The notes under the pieces were generated by a model. That model saw nothing but the letters and a program-made list of their open reading frames with translations. It searched no databases and had not been told where the DNA came from. This document shows positions 25,780 through 34,895 of a DNA stretch of 64,000 nt, one piece after another. The position numbers and the translations under genes are program-made. Numbering within the stretch: the first letter of the stretch is position 1; each line of letters opens with the position of its first letter. This stretch comes from DASRDR01 sp035550795 (lineage in GTDB: Bacteria > Methylomirabilota > Methylomirabilia > Rokubacteriales > DASRDR01): assembly GCA_035550795.1 (NCBI GenBank), contig DASZOL010000063.1:1-64000 (forward strand). Reading direction: 5' to 3'.

Positions 25780-27156
25780 ATGCGTCAACGCGTGCTCATC
25801 GTAGAGGACGACGCCCTCGCCCGGAAGGGGCTCGCCGACCTCCTCACCCTCTGGGGATACGAGGTCGCGACCGCGGGCGATGGCGCCGAGGCCCTTGAGC
25901 GGATGGCGGAGGACCCGCCCGCCGTGGTGGTGAGCGATCTCGTGATGCCGACGATGGACGGCCTCGCCCTCCTGTCGGTCCTGCGGACGGACTATCCGGA
26001 AACCGCGGTCATCATGCTCACAGGTCAGGGCTCGATCGAGAGCGCCGTGCAGGCGATGAAGGAAGGCGCGTACGACTACCTGACGAAGCCCCTCGACCCC
26101 GCCCGCCTGCAGGTCCTCCTGGAGCGGGCCCTCGACCGGGCCGAGAGCGTGCGCGAGGTTCACCGGCTCCGCCGCGAACTCCGGCACCGCGGAGCGTTCG
26201 GCCGCCTGGTCGCGGGGGCGCCGGCCATGCAGGAGGTGACGCGCCAGGTCGAGCAGGTCGCGCCCACCGACGCGACGGTTCTCGTCCTCGGCGAGAGCGG
26301 AACTGGCAAGGAGCTCGTAGCGCGGACGATCCACGACCACTCGGTGCGCCGGCGTGGACCGTTCGTAGCCGTCAACTGCGCGGCCATCCCGGAGACGCTG
26401 CTCGAGAGCGAGATCTTCGGGCACGAGAAGGGGTCGTTCACGGGCGCCACCGGCCGCCGGCCCGGGTGCTTCGAGCTGGCCGACGGCGGGACGCTCTTCC
26501 TCGACGAGATCGCGGAGATGAGCCCGGCGACCCAGGTCAAGTTCCTGCGGGTCCTCCAGGACGGCCGCTTCCGGCGGGTGGGCGGCCAGGCCGAGATCAC
26601 CGTCGACGTCCGGGTCATCGCGGCGACCAACAAGAGCCCGGCGAAGGCGCTGCAGAGCGGTGCCCTGCGCGAGGACCTCTACTACCGCATCGCCGTCTTC
26701 ACGCTCTCGCTGCCCCCGCTCCGTGAGCGCCCGGAAGATCTCGACGAGCTGGTCCGTGTTCTGCTCGAGGAGCTTGACGAGCGCCACCAGCGGTCGGTCC
26801 GGGGCGTGGACGAGGCCGCCCTGGCCACCCTCCGGCGATATTCGTGGCCGGGGAACGTTCGAGAGCTCCGGAACGTCCTCGAGCGGGCCTTGATCGTCTG
26901 CCCCGGGGAGCTGATCGGCGTCGCCCACCTGCCCTCGCCCCCAGCCGCGGCGGCGGCCCCCGCGGAGCCATCCGCGGACCAGGCGGCCGACGCCGTGCGG
27001 CTGCAGGTCGGCACGACGGTGGACGAGGCGGAGCGACGCCTCATCCTTCGCACGCTCGCTCACACGGGAAACAACAAGACGCGGGCGGCGGAGATCCTCG
27101 GCATCAGCCTCAAGACCCTCCACAACAAGCTCAACCGGTACAACCGCCCCCCGTGA
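25780..27156 (+). CDS. NtrC-family sigma-54-dependent response regulator
   Basis: 458 residues: receiver domain (1-120, phosphoacceptor D53 in VVVSDLVMP), AAA+ domain (about 145-380; GESGTGKE Walker A, sigma-54 contact loop GSFTGA instead of GAFTGA, LFLDEIAEM Walker B) and a Fis-type HTH (NNKTRAAEILGISLKTLHNKL). It activates sigma-54 promoters when phosphorylated. The kinase gene starts 22 nt downstream, forming a two-component pair. Confidence 0.93.
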   Translation: MRQRVLIVEDDALARKGLADLLTLWGYEVATAGDGAEALERMAEDPPAVVVSDLVMPTMDGLALLSVLRTDYPETAVIMLTGQGSIESAVQAMKEGAYDYLTKPLDPARLQVLLERALDRAESVREVHRLRRELRHRGAFGRLVAGAPAMQEVTRQVEQVAPTDATVLVLGESGTGKELVARTIHDHSVRRRGPFVAVNCAAIPETLLESEIFGHEKGSFTGATGRRPGCFELADGGTLFLDEIAEMSPATQVKFLRVLQDGRFRRVGGQAEITVDVRVIAATNKSPAKALQSGALREDLYYRIAVFTLSLPPLRERPEDLDELVRVLLEELDERHQRSVRGVDEAALATLRRYSWPGNVRELRNVLERALIVCPGELIGVAHLPSPPAAAAAPAEPSADQAADAVRLQVGTTVDEAERRLILRTLAHTGNNKTRAAEILGISLKTLHNKLNRYNRPP

Positions 27157-27178
27157 TGGTGGCTCCGGCCACGCTCCC

Positions 27179-28981
27179 ATGGCCCTGAGCGCCCGTACGC
27201 GCGAGCTGCTCGGCCTCACGCTGGTGGTCCTGCTGGTGGTTTCCGTGGCGACCGCCGCGCACCTGGCGACGCTGGCGCGTCTCACCCTTGGGAACGCCGC
27301 AGAGGAGGGCCGCCTCCTCTCGCGCCAGCTCCTGCATCAGGCCGCCCACGTCCTCCGGGCCAGCGGCGCCGCCGCGCCCGCGGCCTTCCGGGAGGATCCG
27401 AGCCTGCGGGCCCTGCTCGACGGCCTCGTGGGGTACTCGCGGGTCGTGGTCTACGGCGCGATCGTCGATGCCAGTGGCCGCACGCTGCTCCACAGCGACC
27501 CGGCGCTTCAGGGACGGGCGCTCCCTGAGCGTCCGCTCCTGGACGACGTGCTCACGGCGGGCCTTCCTCAGCTGGCGAGACTGCTCCTGGGGCCGCCTCA
27601 GATCTACGAGGTCCAGCTCCCCGTCCGCCGCGGCGAGCAGCCCTTCGGCACCGTGCAGGTCGGCGTGTCGACCAGCCTCGTCCGCCAGACGCTCCGGGAC
27701 GCGCTGCTTCGGAGCCTGGCCTTCGGCGCGGGCGCGCTCGCCCTGGCGATCGCCCTTGGCCTCGGCACGGGGCGGGTCCTCCTCGGCTACCTCCAGCGCA
27801 TCGCCCGGAGGGTCGAGCGCCTCGCCCGCCGGGACGTCGGGGTCGAGTTCGGTCCCGGCGACGACATGGGGCGACTCGCCGAGCGCATGAAGGGTCTGGG
27901 CGAGCGCATCCAGGCGACGACCGGGGGCGCCGGCGACCCGAGCGCGGACGGAACGGAGCGACTCCAGAACGCCGTGGTCCTCCTGGGGCCTGACGGGACC
28001 GTAGCCTTCGCCAATGCCCCGGCCGAGCGGCTGCTGGGTCGCTCGCTCGCCGGCCGCCCGCTCGCAGAGGCGCTGCCGCCCGCGCACCAGCTGGCGAGCC
28101 TCGCGGCCGCGATGCTCCAGGGCGGCGCTTCTCCGCTCCACGAGACGGTGACCCTGCCCGCCGGCGCAGGCGAGCCGCGCGAGTGGGCCGTCTCGGGGTA
28201 TCCTCTGCGAGAAGACGCCGAGCCAGGCGGGGGCCTGCTCGTCCTGCGCGACCTCGAACCGGTCCGAGCGGTGGAGTCGCTGGTGAGCTACTCGCAGAAG
28301 CTGGCAGCTCTCGGTCGCCTGACCTCCGGCGTGACCCACGAGGTGAAGAACCCGCTCAACGCGATGCGAATCCATCTCGAGCTCCTGCGCGCCCGTCTCG
28401 CCCAGTCCGGGCACCCGACGCCGTCCGAGATCGCCGAGAACATCGACGTCATCGCGCACGAGATCCAGCGCCTGGACCGGGTGGTGCAAGGATTCCTGCG
28501 CTTCGTCCGGCCGCAAGATCTCCGCCTCGCGCCGGTCGACATCAACACGGTCCTCTCGGACGTCGCGCGCGTCGCGCGCCCCGAGGCCGCCCGGGCCGGC
28601 GTCGAGATCGTGCTCGAGCCTGGACGCGACCTTCCGCGCGTGACGGCAGACGCCGGCCTCATCGCACAGGCGAGCGCGAACCTCGTCAGCAACGCCGTCC
28701 AGGCGATGTCGGGTGGCGGGACGCTCGTCGTCGCGAGCCGCCGCGCCGCCCCGAACGGGGTCGAGATCCGCGTGAGCGACCAGGGAGTCGGCATCCCGCC
28801 GGAGAATCTCGAAAAGATCTTCCGCCTCTACTTCACGACGAAGGCGGGAGGATCGGGCATCGGCCTGGCCATGGTGTACCGCATCGTTCAGATGCACGAT
28901 GCACGGGTCGATGTCGAGTCGACGGTGGGCAAAGGCACCACCGTGACGCTCACTCTGCCCGCCGCGCCGGGCGCCCCGTGA
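27179..28981 (+). CDS. Sensor histidine kinase (HAMP-PAS-HisKA-HATPase)
   Basis: 600 residues: two transmembrane helices (about 9-31 and 178-200) around a periplasmic sensor loop, HAMP (to about 250), PAS (about 262-370), and a kinase core with phosphoacceptor His387 in SGVTHEVKNPLNAM. The ATP-binding domain has N in SANLVSNAVQAM, then DQGVGIPPENL and GGSGIGLAMV. It should phosphorylate the NtrC-type regulator encoded just upstream. The stop overlaps the next gene (GTGA). Confidence 0.93.
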   Translation: MALSARTRELLGLTLVVLLVVSVATAAHLATLARLTLGNAAEEGRLLSRQLLHQAAHVLRASGAAAPAAFREDPSLRALLDGLVGYSRVVVYGAIVDASGRTLLHSDPALQGRALPERPLLDDVLTAGLPQLARLLLGPPQIYEVQLPVRRGEQPFGTVQVGVSTSLVRQTLRDALLRSLAFGAGALALAIALGLGTGRVLLGYLQRIARRVERLARRDVGVEFGPGDDMGRLAERMKGLGERIQATTGGAGDPSADGTERLQNAVVLLGPDGTVAFANAPAERLLGRSLAGRPLAEALPPAHQLASLAAAMLQGGASPLHETVTLPAGAGEPREWAVSGYPLREDAEPGGGLLVLRDLEPVRAVESLVSYSQKLAALGRLTSGVTHEVKNPLNAMRIHLELLRARLAQSGHPTPSEIAENIDVIAHEIQRLDRVVQGFLRFVRPQDLRLAPVDINTVLSDVARVARPEAARAGVEIVLEPGRDLPRVTADAGLIAQASANLVSNAVQAMSGGGTLVVASRRAAPNGVEIRVSDQGVGIPPENLEKIFRLYFTTKAGGSGIGLAMVYRIVQMHDARVDVESTVGKGTTVTLTLPAAPGAP

Positions 28982-29694
28982 AGCTCCTAGCGCTCGCCGC
29001 CTTCTTCCTTGCCGTATCCGGCTGCGCGGCGATCCGCCAGGAGGTGCCGCCCTGGGCACGCCCTGTGCCGGCGGTGCCCCGGCCCGAGCCCCCGGTCGCG
29101 TCCGACACGGCCCAGAGCGTGACAGCTTCGTCGAAGCCGGTCCCCGAGCCGATCGTCGCGCCGCCGCCGGCCGCTCCACCTGCTACCACGCCGGCCCCGC
29201 CGCCGGTCCCGGCTCCAATGAGCCGGCCGCAGGCGGTCCCGTCACCTCCGGCCACCTCGGCGCCCGCGACCTCGGCGCCCGCGCCATCGACACCAGGGGC
29301 CGCGACCGCGGCTCCGCTCCGTTCTCCCGCACCGGCGCCGGTGACGCCGCCCGCAGCACTGCCGGCAGCCCCACCGCCGCCGGTCGCGGCGCCTGCGCCG
29401 GCCGGCGTGCCTGGCCCGCCGGCAAGCGCGAGCCCGCCGTTGACCGCAAGCCTGCCGCCCGCGGAGGTACGTCGGCTTCAGGACGAGGCTCACCGGCGTA
29501 TCGAGGAGGCCGAGCGTCTCCTGCGCCAGCTCGATGGCCGGCCCCTCGCGGCGAAGGATCTGGAGACGCTCCGCCTCGCCCAGAGCTTGGTGGAGCAGGC
29601 CCGGAAGGCGCTGGGGGGCCAGGAGTACGAGCGCGCGGCCAACCTCGCCATCAAGGCGCGCACGCTCGCCGACGATCTGAGCACGCAGCGCTGA
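28978..29694 (+). CDS. Proline-rich lipoprotein
   Basis: 238 residues. A lipoprotein signal with lipobox AVSGC (Cys near 16) is followed by about 140 residues of Pro/Ala/Ser low-complexity sequence, then a C-terminal helical pair (EVRRLQDEAHRRIEEAERLL; EYERAANLAIKARTLADDL). The linker could span periplasm or wall while the helices bind a partner. GTG 28978 overlaps the kinase stop, so it is coupled to the two-component system, perhaps as an accessory envelope sensor. Confidence 0.8.
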   Translation: MKLLALAAFFLAVSGCAAIRQEVPPWARPVPAVPRPEPPVASDTAQSVTASSKPVPEPIVAPPPAAPPATTPAPPPVPAPMSRPQAVPSPPATSAPATSAPAPSTPGAATAAPLRSPAPAPVTPPAALPAAPPPPVAAPAPAGVPGPPASASPPLTASLPPAEVRRLQDEAHRRIEEAERLLRQLDGRPLAAKDLETLRLAQSLVEQARKALGGQEYERAANLAIKARTLADDLSTQR

Positions 29695-29709
29695 CCGGCC
29701 GTCGACCGA

Positions 29710-29758
29710 GTAACTTTTTACATCTTCCCCGCGAGACCTCCGTGGTAACTCTTACATC
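29710..29758 (+). repeat. Direct repeat pair upstream of the OmpA-like gene
   Basis: GTAACTTTTTACATC (29710-29724) and GTAACTCTTACATC (29745-29758), 35 nt apart start to start. They are AT-rich against a GC-rich background and could be regulator-binding sites. Confidence 0.4.
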
Positions 29759-29951
29759 GCGTCAGGGCTGGGCCGCGCCCAGACGGGGCGGGCAGGATCA
29801 ACTCAGTGGGGCCTAGTCACTCGCAATTCTCGCTAGGTCCGCCTGGTCAGACAACGCGCCCATGCCCAAGTCCGGCATGGCCTTTGCGTGGATCGACGAC
29901 GGACTGATCCGTCATCGTAGCGGGAGTGTCCCGCACAGAGGAGGATGTGGC

Positions 29952-30704
29952 ATGCAGATACGTTCGCTGGCCATCATAGTGGCCTCTCTGTCACTCATCA
30001 CCGTCGGGTGCGCCACGAAGAAGTTCGTGCGCGAGGAAGTCGGCAAGAGCGAAACGAAGCTCGGCGCCGAGGTCGGGCGCGTCGACACGGCCGTGACCGA
30101 GGAGCGCGCGCGCACGACGGCCCTCAGCGACCAGCTCGGCCAGACGAAGGTCGCCGTCCAGCAGGCAGACAACCGCGCAGGCGAAGCCAGCAACCTCGCC
30201 CGGGATGCCCAGACCCGCGCCGACGAGGGCGTCGTCAAGGCCACCCAGGCCCTGTCCCGGGCGGACGAGGCTCACGCCAGCGCCACGCAGGCCATCGCCA
30301 AGTCGGACGAGACGGGTGCTCGCCTGACCCGCCTCTGGGCGAACCGCAACAAGCGCGTTCCGGGCGACACCATCGCAATCCTCTTCCGGTTCGATCGCGC
30401 GGAGCTCGACGACCGTGGCCAGACCGCGCTCCTCGACGTGGCGAAGCAGCTCACCGACAATCCGAGCCTCGTGGTCGAGCTGGAAGGCTACACGGACAGC
30501 GTCGGCCCGATGCCCTACAACGTCCAGCTGAGCCAGCGGCGCTCCGAGGCGGTGCGACGCTTCCTGGTCGAGAAGGGCGTGGAGATGCACCGGATCCACT
30601 CCATTGGACTCGGCGACATCCGGCCGTCCGCGGACAACACGACCGCCAAGGGGCGCGAGCAAAACCGCCGCGTGATGGTCAGGTTCTTCGCGCCGGCCGA
30701 GTAG
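29952..30704 (+). CDS. OmpA/Pal-family peptidoglycan-associated lipoprotein
   Basis: 250 residues: lipoprotein signal with lipobox ITVGC, a coiled coil with heptad Ala/Gln-rich repeats (about 35-125), and a C-terminal OmpA domain (about 135-248). The latter has ILFRFDRAELDDRG, LEGYTDSVGPMPYNVQLSQRRSEAV and REQNRRVMV, with the Asp and Arg that bind diaminopimelate. It would tether the outer membrane to peptidoglycan. GAGGAGG precedes ATG 29952. Confidence 0.92.
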   Translation: MQIRSLAIIVASLSLITVGCATKKFVREEVGKSETKLGAEVGRVDTAVTEERARTTALSDQLGQTKVAVQQADNRAGEASNLARDAQTRADEGVVKATQALSRADEAHASATQAIAKSDETGARLTRLWANRNKRVPGDTIAILFRFDRAELDDRGQTALLDVAKQLTDNPSLVVELEGYTDSVGPMPYNVQLSQRRSEAVRRFLVEKGVEMHRIHSIGLGDIRPSADNTTAKGREQNRRVMVRFFAPAE

Positions 30705-30723
30705 CCGCTCCGGCAGGCATTCC

Positions 30724-30749
30724 CCCGGGCGGCGGTTCCGCCGCCCGGG
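30724..30749 (+). terminator. Hairpin terminator after the OmpA-like gene
   Basis: CCCGGGCGGCGG (30724-30735) and CCGCCGCCCGGG (30738-30749) form a perfect inverted repeat 20 nt after the stop. No T-run follows, only a pyrimidine-rich stretch. Confidence 0.5.
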
Positions 30750-30828
30750 ATCTCTCCCCGCTCCTCTTCCACGTCCCGCCCGGTCGCACGGCGCCACGCG
30801 CCGCGGAGAACGCCGCGGAACCGACCCC

Positions 30829-33534
30829 TCAGATCAGCGCGGACTCCAGCACGATCCCTCGGTCCAGGATCCCGGCGGCCGAGTCGGCGGCGCGGGCGAC
30901 ACCGCCCGGCACCTCCGGTCCCTCCGCAATCTGCCGCAGGAGGTCGATCAGCCGGCGCATGGCGCGGATCAGGTCGCCCTCGTGGCCGCCAAACGACTGC
31001 GTCACCACGCGGGCCCAGTCGTCATCCCCCGACGCCCACCGGAAAACCGCCGCCACGAACCCGGTCTGCACACGCGCCGGGCGATGCAGACCCACCCGCC
31101 GCTGGACGGCCATGATCGCCTCGGCCGCTTCCTCCATCTGACGGACCCGGCGTCGGAGCCGCGGCCGCTCGCGCAGGAGCCGACGGGACGGCTCGTCCTC
31201 CGCGGAGCGCGCGTCCTCGATCAGGCACGACACCAGCGCCGCGACCTCGGCAGCCGTCGCATCGTCGAAGACGCCCCGGTGCACCGCCTCCGCCACCAGA
31301 AGCTCGTGGTCGTGCCGCAGCGACGCTACCAGCTCGCCCTTTGGGCGGAGGACGCCCCGCTGGACGGCGTCGAACGCGTCGAGAACCTCGAGGACGCGCC
31401 GGTACTCCTGCCAGATCGCGTCCCTGATCGCCTCGAGCGCCGCGCGCCGATGCTCGAGCTGACTCCGCTCCTTCTCGATCGTCTTCCACGCGGCGTCGCA
31501 GCGGGGCCGCGCCTCCCACGGGCAGGCGTGGCATTCGATCCGCTCGAGGGCGCCCTCGGGGTCGCCGCGACGCTCCCGCTCCACCAGCGCCGCGAGGTCG
31601 AGCTCGCTCAGGCGCGTGAGGAGCTCCCCGCCCTCGCGGGTGAGCGTCTCCCGGAAGTCGCGCCCCCAGCCGCGATGGTGCGCGCTGAGGTCGCGAATCG
31701 CCGGCGGCAGGAGCAGAGGAGGCGTCGCCCAGAACACCCGCTTGACGTTTCCCGCCTTGGTCCGGACCAGCGAGCCGTGCGGGAGCAGCGCGTCGAGCAG
31801 GACGCGGTGCCCGCGCAGCCGGTGCACCCCCACGACCACCCCGAGCCCGCCGCCGATCCCCCGCTGCCGGAGGAGCACCACACGCCCCGGCTCGACCTCA
31901 TCGAGCGCGCGGGCGCGCGCAGGGCGCGAGCGCGAGCCCATGGCGCGCCGGCGCGCGTCCACCTCGCCGCGAAGCCGCCGGTAGCGCCCGATCCGATCGA
32001 GCTCTCCGCAGGGTGCCTCGTACCGCTCGGCCTCCGCCAGCGCCACCTCGGCCTGGGCGACCTCGCGCTCGAGGCGGCGGATGTGCCGGAGGCTCTGATA
32101 CTGGCCGAACGACGACTCCACGACGCGGCGGATCGCCGGCTCATCGCGCACCGTCTCGACCAGGAGCGCCACCGAGCCGAAGCTCAGCCGGAACTGACTC
32201 GTAATGGGCTCCGGCGAGCCGTCGATCACCGACAGCGTCTCCGCCAGACTGTCCCGCGCGTCGAGGGCGATGATGCACTGGCCCTCCGGGTCGATCCCGC
32301 GGCGACCGGCCCGGCCGGCCATCTGCGTCAGCTCGTTGGTCGTCAGCGCCCGGAACCCGCGGTCGGTGCGCTTCGTGAGCCCCTGCAAGACGACGCTCCT
32401 GGCCGGCATGTGAATGCCGAGGCTCATCGTCTCGGTGGCGAACACGACCCGGACCAGCCCGCGCTCGAACAGCACCTCCGTCAGGCGCTTGAGGCTCGGC
32501 AGGATGCCCGCGTGATGGAGGCCGACGCCGGCCCGGAGCGCCTGGAAGATCGTCTGGTTGAGCGCGGAGGCGGCAAGCGTCGGACTCTCCTCGATCGCCT
32601 CGGCGATCGCCCGCTCGACTTCCCGGGCGCGGACCCGGTCGAGGAGCGTCCGGCCTTCCTCCAGCACCTCGTCCATGGCCCGCTCACACCCGGCCCGGCT
32701 GAAGATGAAGTAGATCGCGGGCAGCCAGCCGCGTGCCTCCAGCTCCTCGAGCATCGCCGGCACCGACGCCACCCGGCGGGCGTAGAAGCGGCCGCGGCCT
32801 TCGTCTCCGCCTCCCGCGATGCCGACCAGCTTGGCGCGGGCGGACCGCACGGCGTCCAGCGGATGGATCTCGGCCGCCAGATCGGCCACGTGGTAGCGGA
32901 GCGGCACCGGGCGGCGCGGGTGGATGACCGCGTGGATGGGCCGGTGGACGAGGCCGATCCAGTCGGCGATCTCCCGCACGTTCGCGACGGTGGCCGAAAG
33001 CGCCACCAGCGTGACGTCCTTGGGGGCGTTGACGATGATCTCCTCCCAGACGGTCCCGCGGCCCTCGTCGCCCATGTAGTGACACTCGTCGAGGACGACG
33101 TGCCGGAGCCCTTCCAGGGTGCCCGTGTAGAACATGTTCCGAAGAATCTCGGTCGTCATCACGAGCACGGGCGCCCGCGGGTTGACCTTGACGTCGCCGG
33201 TCAGGATCCCGACCTCGGCGACGCCGAACTGGCGGCAGAAGTCCGCGTACTTCTGGTTGGAGAGGGCCTTGAGCGGCGTCGTGTACGCAACCCGTCGCTT
33301 GGCGACGAGCGCGTCGTGGATCGCGAACTCCGCCACCAGGGTCTTGCCCGCCCCCGTTGGCGCCGAGACGATCACCGACGAACCTTCCAGGATGGCCAGG
33401 ATCGCCTCCACCTGGAAGTCGTCGAGCGGGAACGAGTACCGGCGGGCAAACGCCCGGAACAGGTCGACAGCGTCCCCGGAGATGCGACCGGCGTCGAGGG
33501 CCGTCTGGATCGATGCGGGGGGCTGGTAGGCCAA
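30829..33534 (-). CDS. Ski2/HelY-like DExH-box RNA helicase
   Basis: About 901 residues. Motif I APTGAGKTL near 55, motif II DECHYMGD, motif III LSATVANV, and motif VI QMAGRAGRRG give a superfamily 2 helicase of the Ski2/Mtr4 type. The C-terminal third has a Cys cluster (ECHACPWEARPRC) and a helical DSHCT-like end. Such proteins unwind structured RNA. Start is uncertain: TTG 33534 follows AGGAGGGG by about 12 nt; no ATG/GTG is in frame nearby. Confidence 0.87.
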   Translation of the reverse strand: MAYQPPASIQTALDAGRISGDAVDLFRAFARRYSFPLDDFQVEAILAILEGSSVIVSAPTGAGKTLVAEFAIHDALVAKRRVAYTTPLKALSNQKYADFCRQFGVAEVGILTGDVKVNPRAPVLVMTTEILRNMFYTGTLEGLRHVVLDECHYMGDEGRGTVWEEIIVNAPKDVTLVALSATVANVREIADWIGLVHRPIHAVIHPRRPVPLRYHVADLAAEIHPLDAVRSARAKLVGIAGGGDEGRGRFYARRVASVPAMLEELEARGWLPAIYFIFSRAGCERAMDEVLEEGRTLLDRVRAREVERAIAEAIEESPTLAASALNQTIFQALRAGVGLHHAGILPSLKRLTEVLFERGLVRVVFATETMSLGIHMPARSVVLQGLTKRTDRGFRALTTNELTQMAGRAGRRGIDPEGQCIIALDARDSLAETLSVIDGSPEPITSQFRLSFGSVALLVETVRDEPAIRRVVESSFGQYQSLRHIRRLEREVAQAEVALAEAERYEAPCGELDRIGRYRRLRGEVDARRRAMGSRSRPARARALDEVEPGRVVLLRQRGIGGGLGVVVGVHRLRGHRVLLDALLPHGSLVRTKAGNVKRVFWATPPLLLPPAIRDLSAHHRGWGRDFRETLTREGGELLTRLSELDLAALVERERRGDPEGALERIECHACPWEARPRCDAAWKTIEKERSQLEHRRAALEAIRDAIWQEYRRVLEVLDAFDAVQRGVLRPKGELVASLRHDHELLVAEAVHRGVFDDATAAEVAALVSCLIEDARSAEDEPSRRLLRERPRLRRRVRQMEEAAEAIMAVQRRVGLHRPARVQTGFVAAVFRWASGDDDWARVVTQSFGGHEGDLIRAMRRLIDLLRQIAEGPEVPGGVARAADSAAGILDRGIVLESALI

Positions 33535-33564
33535 CGGCGCGGGCTCCCCTCCTGCCGCGCATTG

Positions 33565-33570
33565 TACACT
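33565..33570 (+). promoter_or_regulatory. -10 box (TACACT) directly before a small secreted-protein gene
   Basis: TACACT ends 8 nt before ATG 33579 (5 nt before GTG 33576), compatible with a leaderless or nearly leaderless transcript. No -35 box is evident. Confidence 0.3.
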
Positions 33571-33578
33571 GAGGCGTG

Positions 33579-34004
33579 ATGCAGGGCGTGTCAGTGTCCC
33601 TCCGAGCGGTTGCGCTGCTCCTGGCGGCCATGGTGGTCGCTTCGCCAGCGGTGGCCACGCATCTGCCGGACCATCGCTTCGTGGTGCTGGGCTTCGTGAC
33701 CGACGGCGAAGGCCGCCCGCTCGCGGGAGCGCGGGTGGTCGTGACGCGCATGAAGACGGGACTGGAGCACCCCACCACCACGGAGCGCGACGGCTTCTAT
33801 CTCGTGGTCCTCCATCTCCACGACGAGAACGAGGGCGAGCGACTGGCCCTGGACGCGAAGGGCGTGAAGGGCGAAGTGCGCGTGCGGTTCGATGTGCGTG
33901 ACAAGAAGGTGGAGCGCGGCACACGCGTGGACGTCCGCGCCGACCGCCTCGTCGAGAACCGTGCCGCCTTCGCCGAGACGCTCCGCAACTATCTGAGCCG
34001 ATAG
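33579..34004 (+). CDS. Secreted carboxypeptidase-regulatory-like (beta-sandwich) protein
   Basis: 141 residues: signal peptide (about 1-26), then one CarboxypepD-regulatory-like domain with VVLGFVTDGEGRPLAGARVVVTRMKTG and DGFYLVVLHLHDENEGERL. These Ig-like folds mediate surface binding or stability. A GTG at 33576 is one codon upstream. Divergent from the helicase gene. Confidence 0.75.
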   Translation: MQGVSVSLRAVALLLAAMVVASPAVATHLPDHRFVVLGFVTDGEGRPLAGARVVVTRMKTGLEHPTTTERDGFYLVVLHLHDENEGERLALDAKGVKGEVRVRFDVRDKKVERGTRVDVRADRLVENRAAFAETLRNYLSR

Positions 34005-34034
34005 ACCACGAAACACCGCACCCCCCCCGGTTTC

Positions 34035-34064
34035 TTGACAGCTCCGCCGGACCGACGATGTAAT
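34035..34064 (+). promoter_or_regulatory. Sigma-70 promoter of the Lrp-ligand-domain gene
   Basis: Perfect TTGACA (34035-34040), 18 nt spacer, TGTAAT (34059-34064), then GAGGAGG and ATG 34106. This is one of the clearest promoters in the window. Confidence 0.6.
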
Positions 34065-34105
34065 GGGCCCTGATTAGGTCACGCCTAGGCTGAGGAGGTC
34101 GCGCC

Positions 34106-34351
34106 ATGAAGGCATACGTGCTCGTCGAGACGAATGCAGGCAAGACGAAGGTGGTCAAGAAGGCGCTCGGAAGGCTCAAGCCCGGCAAGTGCCGGATCGA
34201 GTCCCTCGACGTGGTCACGGGCCCGTTCGACTACATCGCGGTGGTTCAGGGTCCGACGCTCGACGACATCGGGCAGCTCGTGACGGAGGGCATCGGCGCC
34301 ATCGAGGGGGTCACGCGCACGACCACCTGTCTCGCGGTGTCGGTGGGATGA
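34106..34351 (+). CDS. Stand-alone Lrp/AsnC ligand-binding (RAM) domain protein
   Basis: 81 residues consisting only of the RAM fold: AYVLVETNAGKTKVVKKALGRL, then VDV..GPFDYIAVV and a C-terminal IEGVTRTTTCLAV. There is no HTH, so it is not a classical regulator; stand-alone RAM proteins bind amino acids or small ligands as oligomers. GGAGG precedes the ATG. The stop overlaps the next gene (ATGA). Confidence 0.85.
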   Translation: MKAYVLVETNAGKTKVVKKALGRLKPGKCRIESLDVVTGPFDYIAVVQGPTLDDIGQLVTEGIGAIEGVTRTTTCLAVSVG

Positions 34352-34767
34352 GCGGCGCCCCGCACCTGCTCATCGGTCTCGTGGTCGCGCTCGCGACGCT
34401 CGCTGGCACGGGCGCCTGGGGGCAGGGGTCCTCCGCGCAGTCCCAGCGCCCGCAGTATCTGCCCTTCGCGGAGTTTGCGTCCGACGACTCTGCCTCGCAG
34501 GTCTCCGTCAAGCAGGCCTACAACGAGGCGGTCGAGCGCTACAACAAGACCCTGTACGACTACCACGTGACCCTGGGGCAGCACGACCAACTCGTCGAGC
34601 AGCACAAGCGCGCCCGCACGTCCGCCGAACAGGAGAAGGCGCGCGCCGACGCCGCCCCCCTGCGGGCCAAGCTCCAGACCCTCCGCCGGGACGTCACCAA
34701 CCTGGCCGCGACCGTCGATCAGGCCCGTCGCCGCGCGAGCCAGGCGGGCGTGACGCTCACCCGCTGA
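34348..34767 (+). CDS. Secreted coiled-coil protein
   Basis: 139 residues: signal peptide (about 1-26), a short linker, then a long coiled coil (about 55-135; QAYNEAVERYNKTLYDYHV and HKRARTSAEQEKARADAA). ATG 34348 overlaps the stop of the RAM-domain gene. No family is recognised; it is probably periplasmic and structural. Confidence 0.65.
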   Translation: MSGAPHLLIGLVVALATLAGTGAWGQGSSAQSQRPQYLPFAEFASDDSASQVSVKQAYNEAVERYNKTLYDYHVTLGQHDQLVEQHKRARTSAEQEKARADAAPLRAKLQTLRRDVTNLAATVDQARRRASQAGVTLTR

Positions 34768-34882
34768 GGGGCGGCTCCCCCGCGGCACCGCCGGCTCTCC
34801 GGCCCGACCTCCTCGGGAGCCCTGAGCCGGGAGCATGTGCCGATTCGTGACACTTTCTGCGTGGTTATGCGCTGCCCCGTGC

Positions 34883-34888
34883 TATTAT
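34883..34888 (+). promoter_or_regulatory. -10 box (TATTAT) directly before the D-2-hydroxyacid dehydrogenase
   Basis: TATTAT ends 7 nt before ATG 34896, and no Shine-Dalgarno sequence precedes that ATG, again compatible with a leaderless mRNA. Confidence 0.4.
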
Positions 34889-34895
34889 TCCTCTG

